The notes below the pieces were generated by a model. It was not told the origin of the DNA. It made no database searches and saw only the letters and a list, made by a program, of their open reading frames with translations. Below are positions 8,821 to 16,581 of a DNA stretch of 64,000 nt, piece by piece; position 1 is the stretch's first letter, and every line of letters begins with the position of its first letter. The stretch covers positions 2,765,001 through 2,829,000 of the forward strand of contig NZ_CP041348.1 of the NCBI RefSeq assembly GCF_009834365.1, in the 5' to 3' direction. A program made the translations under genes and the position numbers. Source of the stretch: Komagataeibacter xylinus. GTDB lineage: Bacteria > Pseudomonadota > Alphaproteobacteria > Acetobacterales > Acetobacteraceae.

Positions 8821-10227
8821 TCATCGCAGGATCAGATTGGTGATGGTGTCGGTAAACCTGCCGAAGGGTGGCTGAAGCAGCGTTGCCGCATTGAAACGCC
8901 CCTGTCGGTATACACCACGGGCATGTGTGAGTGCCATGAAGCCTTCTTTTCCATGGTATGCCCCGATGCCACTATCCCCCACGCCACCAAACGGCAGGTC
9001 GTCCTGCACATAATGCATCAATGTGCCGTTGATCGTCACGTTTCCTGAAACCGTGTTCTTCAACACCCTGTCGCGTTCAACGCGGTTGTCGCCAAAATAA
9101 TACAGGGCCAGGGGGTGGGGCCGCGCGTTGATGAAGGCAATCGCTTCATCAAGGTTCCTGTAGGTCAGCACAGGCAGGACAGGCCCGAAAATCTCCTCCT
9201 GCATGACCGCCATCTGGGGCGTGACGTCCAGCAGCAGCACGGGGGCCAGGACGTGATCCGTAGCTGAATCACTTCCCAACCGGATAACCTGTGCCCCCTG
9301 AGCTTCGGCATTATCGATAAGACCGCTCAGCCGCTCGTAATGATGCGTGTTGATAATGGCCGTATAATCAGGCGACCCGGCGTAACCGCCCGGATGCAGC
9401 TTTTTCACGGCGTCCTGATAGGCTGCGGCAAAAGCGTCCCTGTCGTTTTCATGCACCAGCACATAATCCGGTGCGATGCAGGTCTGCCCGGCATTGGTCA
9501 GCTTGCCGAATGCCACGCGGTCCGCCACCCGCTGCATGGAAAAACCGGGCGCGATCACCAGCGGCGACTTGCCGCCCAACTCCAGTGTGACCGGCGTCAG
9601 ATTGCGTGCCGCCGCCTCAGCAACCTTCTTTCCAATCGCCGTGCTGCCGGTAAACAGGATATGATCGAAAGGCAGGGCCGAGAACGCGGCCCCCACTTCG
9701 TCATTGCCAGTCACGACAGAAATCTGCTCCGCCGGAAAAATGGCCCGAACGATTTCGCCGATCACCGCTGATGTAGTCGGTGTGAATTCCGACGGTTTGA
9801 GCATGGCTCGGTTGCCAGCCGCAATCGCTGTTGCCAGCGGCACAAGGGCAAGCGAGATCGGATAGTTCCACGGCGCGATAATGCCCACGACACCCACCGG
9901 TTGCCGGATCACCCAGGCACGACCGCACTGGAAATAGGCCGAGACGTGGCGGCGCTGCGGCTTCATCCAGCACCCCAGATGGGCGATCATGTAATTGATC
10001 GACTGCACTAGCGGGATCAGTTCCACGATGGCGCTTTCCCGTTCCGAGCGCTGGCCGAAATCTGTTTTCAGCGCGCGCACGATCTCGGTGCGCCGCTTCA
10101 GGATCTCAGCCTTCAGCCGACGCAGATCGGTCCGGCGCTGTTTTAGGTCGGGTGGCCCGGCATTCAGGAACGCGGCACGCTGCCGATCGAGAATATGGTG
10201 CAGGTCAGCTGGGGTGACATTGGACAT
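8821..10227 (-). CDS. NAD(P)-dependent aldehyde dehydrogenase, coniferyl-aldehyde-dehydrogenase-like
   Basis: This 468-residue protein is a class 3-type aldehyde dehydrogenase that oxidises aldehydes to acids with NAD(P)+. Visible motifs are the cofactor-binding IIAPWNYPISLAL and FTGSTAIGK, the general-base glutamate in LELGGKSP, and the nucleophilic cysteine in NAGQTCIAPDY. Overall resemblance is to coniferyl aldehyde dehydrogenases; the natural substrate is not certain. A GGAGGA sits five bases before the ATG at 10227, favouring it over the ATG four codons upstream, which overlaps an operator-like repeat. A TetR regulator is transcribed divergently and probably controls the gene. Confidence 0.88.
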   Translation of the reverse strand: MSNVTPADLHHILDRQRAAFLNAGPPDLKQRRTDLRRLKAEILKRRTEIVRALKTDFGQRSERESAIVELIPLVQSINYMIAHLGCWMKPQRRHVSAYFQCGRAWVIRQPVGVVGIIAPWNYPISLALVPLATAIAAGNRAMLKPSEFTPTTSAVIGEIVRAIFPAEQISVVTGNDEVGAAFSALPFDHILFTGSTAIGKKVAEAAARNLTPVTLELGGKSPLVIAPGFSMQRVADRVAFGKLTNAGQTCIAPDYVLVHENDRDAFAAAYQDAVKKLHPGGYAGSPDYTAIINTHHYERLSGLIDNAEAQGAQVIRLGSDSATDHVLAPVLLLDVTPQMAVMQEEIFGPVLPVLTYRNLDEAIAFINARPHPLALYYFGDNRVERDRVLKNTVSGNVTINGTLMHYVQDDLPFGGVGDSGIGAYHGKEGFMALTHARGVYRQGRFNAATLLQPPFGRFTDTITNLILR

Positions 10228-10238
10228 CACGTCCTCCA

Positions 10239-10315
10239 TGTTTACAGGAGAAACTTATGCAGGCAGGATAGGAAGCATGACGATCTGGTGTCAATGAAAG
10301 TTTCTTGTGTAAACA
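10239..10315. promoter_or_regulatory. Operator-like inverted repeat between ALDH and TetR genes
   Basis: TGTTTACAGGAGAAACTT at 10239-10256 is repeated in inverted orientation at 10298-10315 with 16 of 18 matches. Each copy contains a GTTT-N7-AAAC half-palindrome. The two copies flank the 41-bp core of the divergent promoter region, the expected arrangement for TetR autoregulation and repression of the aldehyde dehydrogenase gene. Confidence 0.55.
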
Positions 10316-10327
10316 TGGATCTCACGA

Positions 10328-10936
10328 ATGAGTGAAACCAAGGACCGCCCCTACCATCACGGTGATCTGCGCCGCGCCCTGATCGACACGGCGCTGGACA
10401 TGCTGGCCACGGACCAGAACTGGGCCTTCACCCTGCGGGAAGTAGCGCGGCGCACGGGTGTCAGTCATGCAGCGCCCTACAAGCATTTCCGTGATCGTGA
10501 GACGTTGTTGCGCGAACTGGCCCGGATCGGCTTTGTCAGACTTGGAAAGAATTTGACCGAGGCCATATCGCCGGACCTGTCTTCCACGCGCGCGCAATTC
10601 GTGGCCGCGGCGCAGGCCTGTATCAGGTTCGCCTGCCAGAACCCCGGCCTTTACCGGCTGATGTTCAGTTCCGATGCCGACAAGACGATAGACCCGCCAC
10701 TGCATGACGCAGCCATGCGCACCTTCGGGATTCTTCTGGGCCTTTTGGAAAGGGGACAACGCGACGGCAGCTTCCGCCCGGTTGCCGTCAGTGCTTTGGC
10801 AGCGGCAGGCTGGGCACAGGTGCATGGCCTGGCCATGCTGGCGATCAGTAACCAGTTGCTTGAAGAAAAGGTCGGGTCAGCGCCGGTCCCGGCCGCACTG
10901 GACGTGTTGCTGGATGGCATGGGCTGCAGCGATTGA
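10328..10936 (+). CDS. TetR-family transcriptional regulator (WHG domain)
   Basis: This 202-residue DNA-binding repressor has an N-terminal helix-turn-helix (residues about 10-55, with TLREVARRTGVSHAAPYKHF). The ligand-binding half resembles the WHG subgroup of TetR regulators, with the segment GLYRLMFSS. The gene is divergent to the aldehyde dehydrogenase, with two inverted copies of an 18-bp motif between them. It therefore probably represses its own gene and the dehydrogenase until an aldehyde or related inducer binds. The inducer cannot be read from sequence. Confidence 0.86.
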   Translation: MSETKDRPYHHGDLRRALIDTALDMLATDQNWAFTLREVARRTGVSHAAPYKHFRDRETLLRELARIGFVRLGKNLTEAISPDLSSTRAQFVAAAQACIRFACQNPGLYRLMFSSDADKTIDPPLHDAAMRTFGILLGLLERGQRDGSFRPVAVSALAAAGWAQVHGLAMLAISNQLLEEKVGSAPVPAALDVLLDGMGCSD

Positions 10937-10966
10937 TTGAACTAAATGCCTATTATCCATTAATGG

Positions 10967-11839
10967 TCAGTTATGGTGGAGATAGAATTCCACCGGAACA
11001 GTGAGTGTTATGAGTTCGCCTGCGACACTGTCCGGCGGGATGGGTAGCGGCTGGGCACGTTTGGGCAGGGCAATGGCTTCCTGATCCAGCAGCGGATGGC
11101 CGGAAGAGCTGGCGAGTGTGACGGAGAGCACATGGCCCTTGCGGTCCATCGAGAAGGTTACGGTGGGCACGCCCTCTTGATGGTCGGCCATGGCGTCGGA
11201 TGGGTAACGCTTGAACTTTTCAAGCTGCGCCAGCAAAGCCCCCTGCCAGGTGACCGGGTCGTGTGATGCCTTGGAGGACGACGCACCGGGAGCAGGAGCC
11301 GCCTGTGTGGGCGCGGGCGGCGCTTCCGAGGACGGCGGTGCGGTTGTCGCTTCGGCGGGCGGCGTCTTGTCCGGGATGGGCTTCTTGAGGTTCGGGACCG
11401 GCTTGCTCTTTTTGACGATCTTGCGCGGTTTTTCCGGTTTGGGCACCGGCACCGGCGGATTGGGCGCGGGCGATGGCGGAGCCGTGATCTTGGGCGGCTC
11501 GACCGGTGTCGGATCGGGGATGGACTGCGTCTGTTTCGGGCCGATCGGTGCGTCCGTGGGCGGGGTCGGTGTCGAGACGGGTTCCGGGGCCATGTCGATG
11601 GCGATTGCGGCAGGCGGCAGTTCGGGCACGGCCATGACCGGCGGCGGCAGGCGCATGACCCACCAGATGCTGCCGCCAGTGACCGCCAGCACGGCAAGGA
11701 AGGACAGACCCCAGCGGATGGCGTCATGCCGCCGGGCGAGACGGGCCTGACTTCGCTGCCAGTCGGCGAAGGACGGTGAAACCGTATCCTGCGTGGCGTC
11801 TGTAGCCCCTGTCGTCGCCATGTCAGCCGTGCCGCTCAC
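10967..11839 (-). CDS. tonB: TonB energy-transducing protein
   Basis: TonB spans the periplasm and passes proton-motive energy from ExbB/ExbD to outer-membrane receptors. The 290-residue protein has a cytoplasmic N-terminal stretch of about 45 residues, one membrane segment (LSFLAVLAVTGGSIWWVM), and a long Pro/Lys-rich periplasmic linker. The C-terminal TonB domain reads AQLEKFKRYPSDAM and then GHPLLDQEA. The cytoplasmic leader before the membrane anchor is longer than in enterobacterial TonB. The gene is last in a coupled operon; its start overlaps the exbD stop by four bases. The two TonB-dependent receptors nearby are likely clients. Confidence 0.92.
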   Translation of the reverse strand: MSGTADMATTGATDATQDTVSPSFADWQRSQARLARRHDAIRWGLSFLAVLAVTGGSIWWVMRLPPPVMAVPELPPAAIAIDMAPEPVSTPTPPTDAPIGPKQTQSIPDPTPVEPPKITAPPSPAPNPPVPVPKPEKPRKIVKKSKPVPNLKKPIPDKTPPAEATTAPPSSEAPPAPTQAAPAPGASSSKASHDPVTWQGALLAQLEKFKRYPSDAMADHQEGVPTVTFSMDRKGHVLSVTLASSSGHPLLDQEAIALPKRAQPLPIPPDSVAGELITLTVPVEFYLHHN

Positions 11840-12351
11840 GGTGTCGCTCCGGACGCAGGCGCGGCGGGAGCAGTCGGTGTCGCAGAAGACGCGCCACCAC
11901 CAGCTGGAACTGGCGTCGTCCCGGCTTCGCTGCCTTCTTCCTGTCCCTGCAGGTTGACGAGCGCGACCTTGAGGTATCCGGCAGACCGCAGCTTATCCAT
12001 CACCCCCATCAGCGTGCCGTAATCCACCGTTTTGTCGGCACGCAGGAAGATCCGCTCGTCTTTGTTGCCTTTCGTCGCGGTTTCCAGGGCTCCGGGAAGC
12101 GCATCGGTGCTGATGTCGTCCTCTCCCAGCGCCAGCCCATGATCGGCCTTGACGGTGAGGAACACAGGATCATCCGGACGCGGCGTCGGCTTTTCGGTCG
12201 AGGACGGCAGGTCCACCGGCACGTTCACCGTGGTTAGCGGGGCGGTGACCATGAAGATCACCAGCAGCACCAGCATCACGTCGATGAACGGCGTGACATT
12301 GATCTCGCTCGCTTCATGCGGGCTCTCATTGGTGTGGCGCATACGGATCAT
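11836..12351 (-). CDS. exbD: Biopolymer transport protein ExbD
   Basis: ExbD forms the proton-using motor with ExbB that energises TonB. The 171 residues show the typical N-terminus, with the membrane helix INVTPFIDVMLVLLVIFMVT carrying the functional aspartate. A periplasmic domain follows (FLRADKTVDYGTLMGVMDKLRSAGY). The C-terminus has an extra tail of about 35 residues rich in Ala, Pro, Gly and Thr that is not part of the core family. The gene starts six bases after exbB ends and overlaps tonB by four bases. Confidence 0.93.
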   Translation of the reverse strand: MIRMRHTNESPHEASEINVTPFIDVMLVLLVIFMVTAPLTTVNVPVDLPSSTEKPTPRPDDPVFLTVKADHGLALGEDDISTDALPGALETATKGNKDERIFLRADKTVDYGTLMGVMDKLRSAGYLKVALVNLQGQEEGSEAGTTPVPAGGGASSATPTAPAAPASGATP

Positions 12352-12357
12352 GGCGGA

Positions 12358-13101
12358 TCACTCCGCCGCTGCCGTGCGGACATCGCGCGCCTGCGAACCA
12401 AGCCGCACGATATTGCCCTGCGCCATCAGCATCTGCGTGCGCCCCAGATCACGCGAGACCAGCCGCATCACCAGTGCGGTGAGGTCCGCCACCTGCGCGC
12501 GGCACGAGGCGGTCTGGCGGGCGAGATGGTTGTAGATCACCACGGCCGGGATGGCCGCGACCAGACCCAGCGCTGTTGCCAGAAGGGCCTCGGCAATGCC
12601 GGGGGCCACGACGGCAAGGCTGGTGGCCTTGCTGGCGGCTATGCCGGTGAACGAGGTCATGATGCCCCAGACCGTGCCGAACAGACCGATGAAGGGCGAG
12701 GTCGCGCCAATGGTGGCCAGCACGCCGGTGCCGCGCAGCAACCTGCGGCCCTCGGCGGCCTCAAGGCGTTCGAGATGCAGGACGATCCGTTCCTTCAGCC
12801 CCTCGCCGTCATCGGGAATGTCGGCAGAGCGCCTGCGCTCGGTCTCGGCGGCCATGACCAGCGTGTGGGCGATCGACGAATTTCCGCGCGTCCATTCCTC
12901 GCCAAGGTCCAGCGTATTGGCGTCTTCCAGCGACTTTTCGGCTTTCTGGAGCTTGAGGCGCACGCGCAGCAGTTCGACCGACTTGGCGATGAAGATCGTC
13001 CAGGTCAGCAGCGAAGCTGCGGCCAGCAGGATCATGACGCAGCGGACCACCGGACCGGCATTGAGGAACATGTCCCACGGAGAGAACGAGATCGGGGTCA
13101 T
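12358..13101 (-). CDS. exbB: MotA/TolQ/ExbB proton channel family protein (ExbB)
   Basis: ExbB is the pentameric inner-membrane scaffold of the TonB motor. The 247-residue protein has three membrane segments: near residues 17-40, about 130-155, and about 170-195. The family signature appears around TGVLATIGATSPFIGLFGTV and GIAEALLATALGLVAAIPAV. I place the start at MTPISF (13101), where homology begins and where the ATG overlaps the stop of the preceding small gene as ATGA. It is part of the PepSY-small membrane protein-exbB-exbD-tonB operon. Confidence 0.92.
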   Translation of the reverse strand: MTPISFSPWDMFLNAGPVVRCVMILLAAASLLTWTIFIAKSVELLRVRLKLQKAEKSLEDANTLDLGEEWTRGNSSIAHTLVMAAETERRRSADIPDDGEGLKERIVLHLERLEAAEGRRLLRGTGVLATIGATSPFIGLFGTVWGIMTSFTGIAASKATSLAVVAPGIAEALLATALGLVAAIPAVVIYNHLARQTASCRAQVADLTALVMRLVSRDLGRTQMLMAQGNIVRLGSQARDVRTAAAE

Positions 13102-13355
13102 GACTGACCTCCTTTGACAGACGGCGTACGGCGCCACGCCCGGATCAGGCAGATGACCGTAACGATGAGGGGAATGGAAAGGGCGGCCCATGACAGGGCC
13201 AGCCAGATACCGTGCTGGCCCAGCAGGGCGGACAGCAGGCCAAAGGCGGTGAGCAGACCCAGCGCGATCGGCCATGGCCAGACGGCGACGGAAGAACGCG
13301 GTGCCGGAACAGGAGGAAATGACATGGGTTGTTCGGGAGAGACGGCATTCATCAT
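13098..13355 (-). CDS. Small membrane protein of the tonB operon, function unknown
   Basis: This 85-residue protein has a short Pro/Ser-rich N-terminus and two hydrophobic segments (ALGLLTAFGLLSALLG and WAALSIPLIVTVICLI) followed by a basic tail. I do not recognise a named family. It overlaps the PepSY gene before it and exbB after it by four bases each, so it is translated as part of the operon. A role in assembling or stabilising the PepSY or ExbB membrane proteins is possible but is inference from position only. Confidence 0.72.
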   Translation of the reverse strand: MMNAVSPEQPMSFPPVPAPRSSVAVWPWPIALGLLTAFGLLSALLGQHGIWLALSWAALSIPLIVTVICLIRAWRRTPSVKGGQS

Positions 13356-14596
13356 GTGCGCTCCGCCAAAGCAGCCACGCCGTCCGCATCATCCAGATCG
13401 TAACCCAGCGCCCGCAGGCGGGCATCGGTGGCGATCCTGCGCTTGCCTGCCCACAGCACCAGACCGCTGACCAGCACCCCGATCACCACCACATCGAGCA
13501 ACGCCCAGAGGATACGCAGCGGCATGCCGCCATAATCACCGAAATGCAGCGGGCGGGAGAATTCGAGGAAGCGCAGATACCACGGCATGGGATACGCCCC
13601 GGTCAGCTCGCCCGTGCGTGCATCGATCAGAACCGGTGTAAACAGCCGGGCGCGCAACGGTGTCGCGCCACGGGTCCAGAGCACGTAATGCACCGGGCTG
13701 CCGAAGGAGGCGCCGGGGAAAGACAGGCCGGTCACCTCATTGCCGGGAGCGGCTTTTGCCGCCGTGTCGAACGCGGCCTGCACCGAGGACAGATGGTCCT
13801 GCGACGGCACCGGCAGGTTGGCGTAAGGGCGCAAAATCTGCCGCACGTCCGTCACACGCCACAGGCCGAACAGCGGGGTCTGAAGTTCGTTGACCAGCCC
13901 CGTAAAGCCCACCACCGTTGCCCAGACCAGTGTGGCGGCCCCCAGCAGGTTGTGCAGGTCGAGCCATGTCAGGCGCGAGGCCCGGTCACGCCGGACCGAG
14001 CCGAACGGCAGCCGCTTCATGAACCGGCCATAAAGCACCGTGCCGGACACCAGCGAGGCAACGAAGGCACCGCCCATCGCGCCCATGAACAGCGCACCGG
14101 GAAGGCCCGCGAACAGGTTCATGTGCAGGCGTGTGCAGGTGCCAAGGATAATGCCGGTCCATGTCCGTGGCTCTTTCGGGGCATCGGTGGGGCGGGACTG
14201 CTTGATTACCCCGGCTGTGCGGGCATCGAACTTGATCCAGTGACCGGAATGACGGTCTGGATGGTTCTCGTCGTCCTTCAGCGCCTGCCAGCTTGGGGCC
14301 ATGGAGATCAGCACAGCCGGTTCATCATCATCGGGTGAAACATTGGTGATGATCTGGCCGGGGTACAGCGCACGCGCCTTCTCCACGATGACGTCCAGAC
14401 TGGCGTTCGGCGTGCCGGGCGGCAGAACCTCATAAGGTGGGTCATCGTCGCCGACGAAAATGTCCCATATCTGCTCGGAAAACAGCATCGGCAATCCGGT
14501 TACGCATACGATCAGAAGGAAGATGGTGCAGACAAGGCTGGTCCACTTATGAACGCTGAACCACCGACGAAGGGCGCGGGGCGTCATGTGAACCAT
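13352..14596 (-). CDS. PepSY-associated transmembrane protein, probable ferric-siderophore reductase type
   Basis: About 414 residues with four membrane segments and periplasmic PepSY-type domains. An N-terminal helix follows RRWFSVHKWTSLVC, central helices lie near LVSGTVLYGRF and LHNLLGAATLVWATVVGFTGLV, and a C-terminal helix lies near VVIGVLVSGLVLWAG. The conserved histidines near these helices resemble those of di-heme PepSY membrane proteins encoded with siderophore receptors, several of which reduce ferric siderophores. The first ATG at 14596 is used; an upstream TTG is less likely. It leads the operon containing exbB, exbD and tonB, and a Fur-like box overlaps its start region. Confidence 0.83.
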   Translation of the reverse strand: MVHMTPRALRRWFSVHKWTSLVCTIFLLIVCVTGLPMLFSEQIWDIFVGDDDPPYEVLPPGTPNASLDVIVEKARALYPGQIITNVSPDDDEPAVLISMAPSWQALKDDENHPDRHSGHWIKFDARTAGVIKQSRPTDAPKEPRTWTGIILGTCTRLHMNLFAGLPGALFMGAMGGAFVASLVSGTVLYGRFMKRLPFGSVRRDRASRLTWLDLHNLLGAATLVWATVVGFTGLVNELQTPLFGLWRVTDVRQILRPYANLPVPSQDHLSSVQAAFDTAAKAAPGNEVTGLSFPGASFGSPVHYVLWTRGATPLRARLFTPVLIDARTGELTGAYPMPWYLRFLEFSRPLHFGDYGGMPLRILWALLDVVVIGVLVSGLVLWAGKRRIATDARLRALGYDLDDADGVAALAERT

Positions 14597-14602
14597 AATT
14601 TC

Positions 14603-14621
14603 AATAATGATTGTGAGAATG
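14603..14621. promoter_or_regulatory. Fur-box-like site before the PepSY-exbBD-tonB operon
   Basis: The 19-mer beginning AATAATGATTGTGAGAAT matches 12 of 19 positions of the classical Fur consensus, including an unbroken ATAATGAT half. It lies immediately upstream of the first ATG of the operon. This suggests iron repression but is a moderate match. Confidence 0.45.
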
Positions 14622-14797
14622 AGTTGCAAGTAAATTCTGCACTGACCCCAGCCTGTTTCATTGCGTCGTGCCCCTGACTGCGCCGAAAAAAAATCAGCAG
14701 GCGTCCAGTCCTGTTGTCCTGCCAGCGGACCGGCCTGAATGTTGCCTCTGTTATAAGGACGATCCAGCAGCGGATTTTTTCATAAAAAACCCGGTTT

Positions 14798-16525
14798 TTA
14801 ATATGATTGGCGGACCATGGTGCCTTTTCCCGATGGATCGCGTCCCTGCGCCCGCATGGCGTGCCTCCCCTGCCCCATTTTGGTTGGGTGGCTGTCGGTC
14901 ACGATGCGCCCTTCCTCAAGGTGGATGATATGGTCAGCCGTAGCGAAATAATGATCATCATGCGAAATGACGATCAGCGTTTGCCCCGCCGCTTTCAGTT
15001 CAGGCAGGATTTCAGTGTAGAAAACACGGCGGAAAACCGGGTCCTGATCGGCCGCCCACTCGTCCAGCATCAGGACTGGCCGGTGTTCGGCAAGCGCCTG
15101 TACCAGCGCCAGACGCCTGCGCTGGCCGGTGGAAAGGTCGGTAGTGCTGAAATGACCCTGCTCCAGCCTGACCTTATGGGCAAGGCCCAGCCGTTCCAGC
15201 CAGCGTGCTGCAAGGGCCACGGTCCGTGCATCTGGGTGCAGCAGGTCGTCAAACAGGAAATAATCCGTGAACACCGTTGCAAAAAGCTGGCGGTATGCGG
15301 CGGCGTTTTCTGCCGTAACCGGAACGCCGTCACACAGCACGGCGCCCTTCGTCGGCGCATACAGGCCGAGCAGCAGCTTGACCAGCGTGGTCTTGCCCGC
15401 GCCATTGCCCCCCGTGATGAACACGATTTCGCCATGGCGGATGATCAGGTCCACCGGCCCCAATGTGAAGCCGGGCGTGGCCATGCCGTCAGGCTGGCAG
15501 GTCGCGCCGTGCAGGGTAATGGCATGGTGGAAGGCAACCGCATTTTCCGCATTCAGGGCAGGTAGCCTGCCATCGGGCAGGTCGGCAGTCAGCTCGGCAA
15601 TGCGCTGCAGGGCAATTTCGGTCTCGGTCATGGCTGGTAGCGCCTGCAAGAGCCGTTCCAGTGGCCCGCGTGCATATAGCAGTACCAGCACCGCGCCACT
15701 GGCGGCAGGGGTAGACAGTCCCGTAAGAAAACGTGTGCCCAGCAGCAGGGCCACGGTCAGGAAGAACAGGGCTTCATGAACGGAATCAAATAGCCAGAAC
15801 CGCCGCATGGCCGCGATTTTCAGCGCTGCGATACGGGATGCTGCCCCACCCAGCAGGGTATGGCGCACATGGTCGCGCCGCATGTGATTGAGCTGCAGTT
15901 CCCGCGCCCCTTCGGTAATGGTGCGGTACTGGTTTTGCAGCCTGTCTTCCATGCTGCGGATTTCGCGGTAATCAGACCGCCATCGGCGCCGACGCCAGAT
16001 CGTCAGCGCCACGCCGCAGGCAAAGGACGCGATTACGATCAGGCAGGCTGGTGGCGACAGAACGGCCAGATAGATCACGCAGGCCAGCACCACCGCAAAG
16101 GAGACGACATAGCCCGAGAAATTGAAGGTAAACGCACTGACGGTGCTGATATCGCCATTCAGGATGGCCAGCATCCGGTGCGGTTTATGCCGCTCCAGCG
16201 TGGCAAGCGGGGTGGCCAGCACGCGGGCTGCAACCTCCTGGCGCAGGTGGGTGATGATTTTCTGCCCCGCAGCGCTGTTGCCGATTCCGGCAAGGGCTGA
16301 TCCCGCAATGGACAGCACGCACAGCCCCGCAAGGTTCAGCGCCAGGGATGCGTTCAGCCTGTCTGGTGCATGCAGGGCGTTGTTGATCCCGGACAGCAGC
16401 CATGCGCTTGCAAGCCCCCCTGCCGTGCCGACAAGCGTCGCCCCCAGTGTTACAGGCCATAACGGGCGTTGCAGACGCCACAGGACACGTAACACGCCAG
16501 TATGTGAAGACTGCATGCGGTTCAT
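14798..16525 (-). CDS. Cyclic-peptide/siderophore-type ABC exporter (fused membrane and ATPase domains)
   Basis: This 575-residue inner-membrane half-transporter has six membrane segments in its first 290 residues. The ATPase domain has Walker A GGNGAGKTT (about 372-380), signature LSTGQRRR (about 464) and Walker B VLMLDEWAADQDP (about 485). The AADQDP after Walker B and the overall layout resemble the PvdE/SyrD/YojI group, which exports peptides and siderophore precursors to the periplasm. The start at 16525 follows AGGAGG by eight bases; a GTG three codons upstream is less likely. It sits 57 bp downstream of a siderophore receptor gene on the same strand. No peptide synthetase is in the window, so the cargo is unknown. 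Confidence 0.87.
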   Translation of the reverse strand: MNRMQSSHTGVLRVLWRLQRPLWPVTLGATLVGTAGGLASAWLLSGINNALHAPDRLNASLALNLAGLCVLSIAGSALAGIGNSAAGQKIITHLRQEVAARVLATPLATLERHKPHRMLAILNGDISTVSAFTFNFSGYVVSFAVVLACVIYLAVLSPPACLIVIASFACGVALTIWRRRRWRSDYREIRSMEDRLQNQYRTITEGARELQLNHMRRDHVRHTLLGGAASRIAALKIAAMRRFWLFDSVHEALFFLTVALLLGTRFLTGLSTPAASGAVLVLLYARGPLERLLQALPAMTETEIALQRIAELTADLPDGRLPALNAENAVAFHHAITLHGATCQPDGMATPGFTLGPVDLIIRHGEIVFITGGNGAGKTTLVKLLLGLYAPTKGAVLCDGVPVTAENAAAYRQLFATVFTDYFLFDDLLHPDARTVALAARWLERLGLAHKVRLEQGHFSTTDLSTGQRRRLALVQALAEHRPVLMLDEWAADQDPVFRRVFYTEILPELKAAGQTLIVISHDDHYFATADHIIHLEEGRIVTDSHPTKMGQGRHAMRAQGRDPSGKGTMVRQSY

Positions 16526-16581
16526 GACGGGCACCTCCTGCAGGAAATGACGATGGGATGAACCGTTCTTTCAGCCTGTTC

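Noticed and set aside
13274..14338. A long plus-strand frame opposite the PepSY gene
   Set aside because: Composition (His, Gln, Arg rich) is typical of an antisense shadow; the minus-strand gene has clear motifs and operon context.
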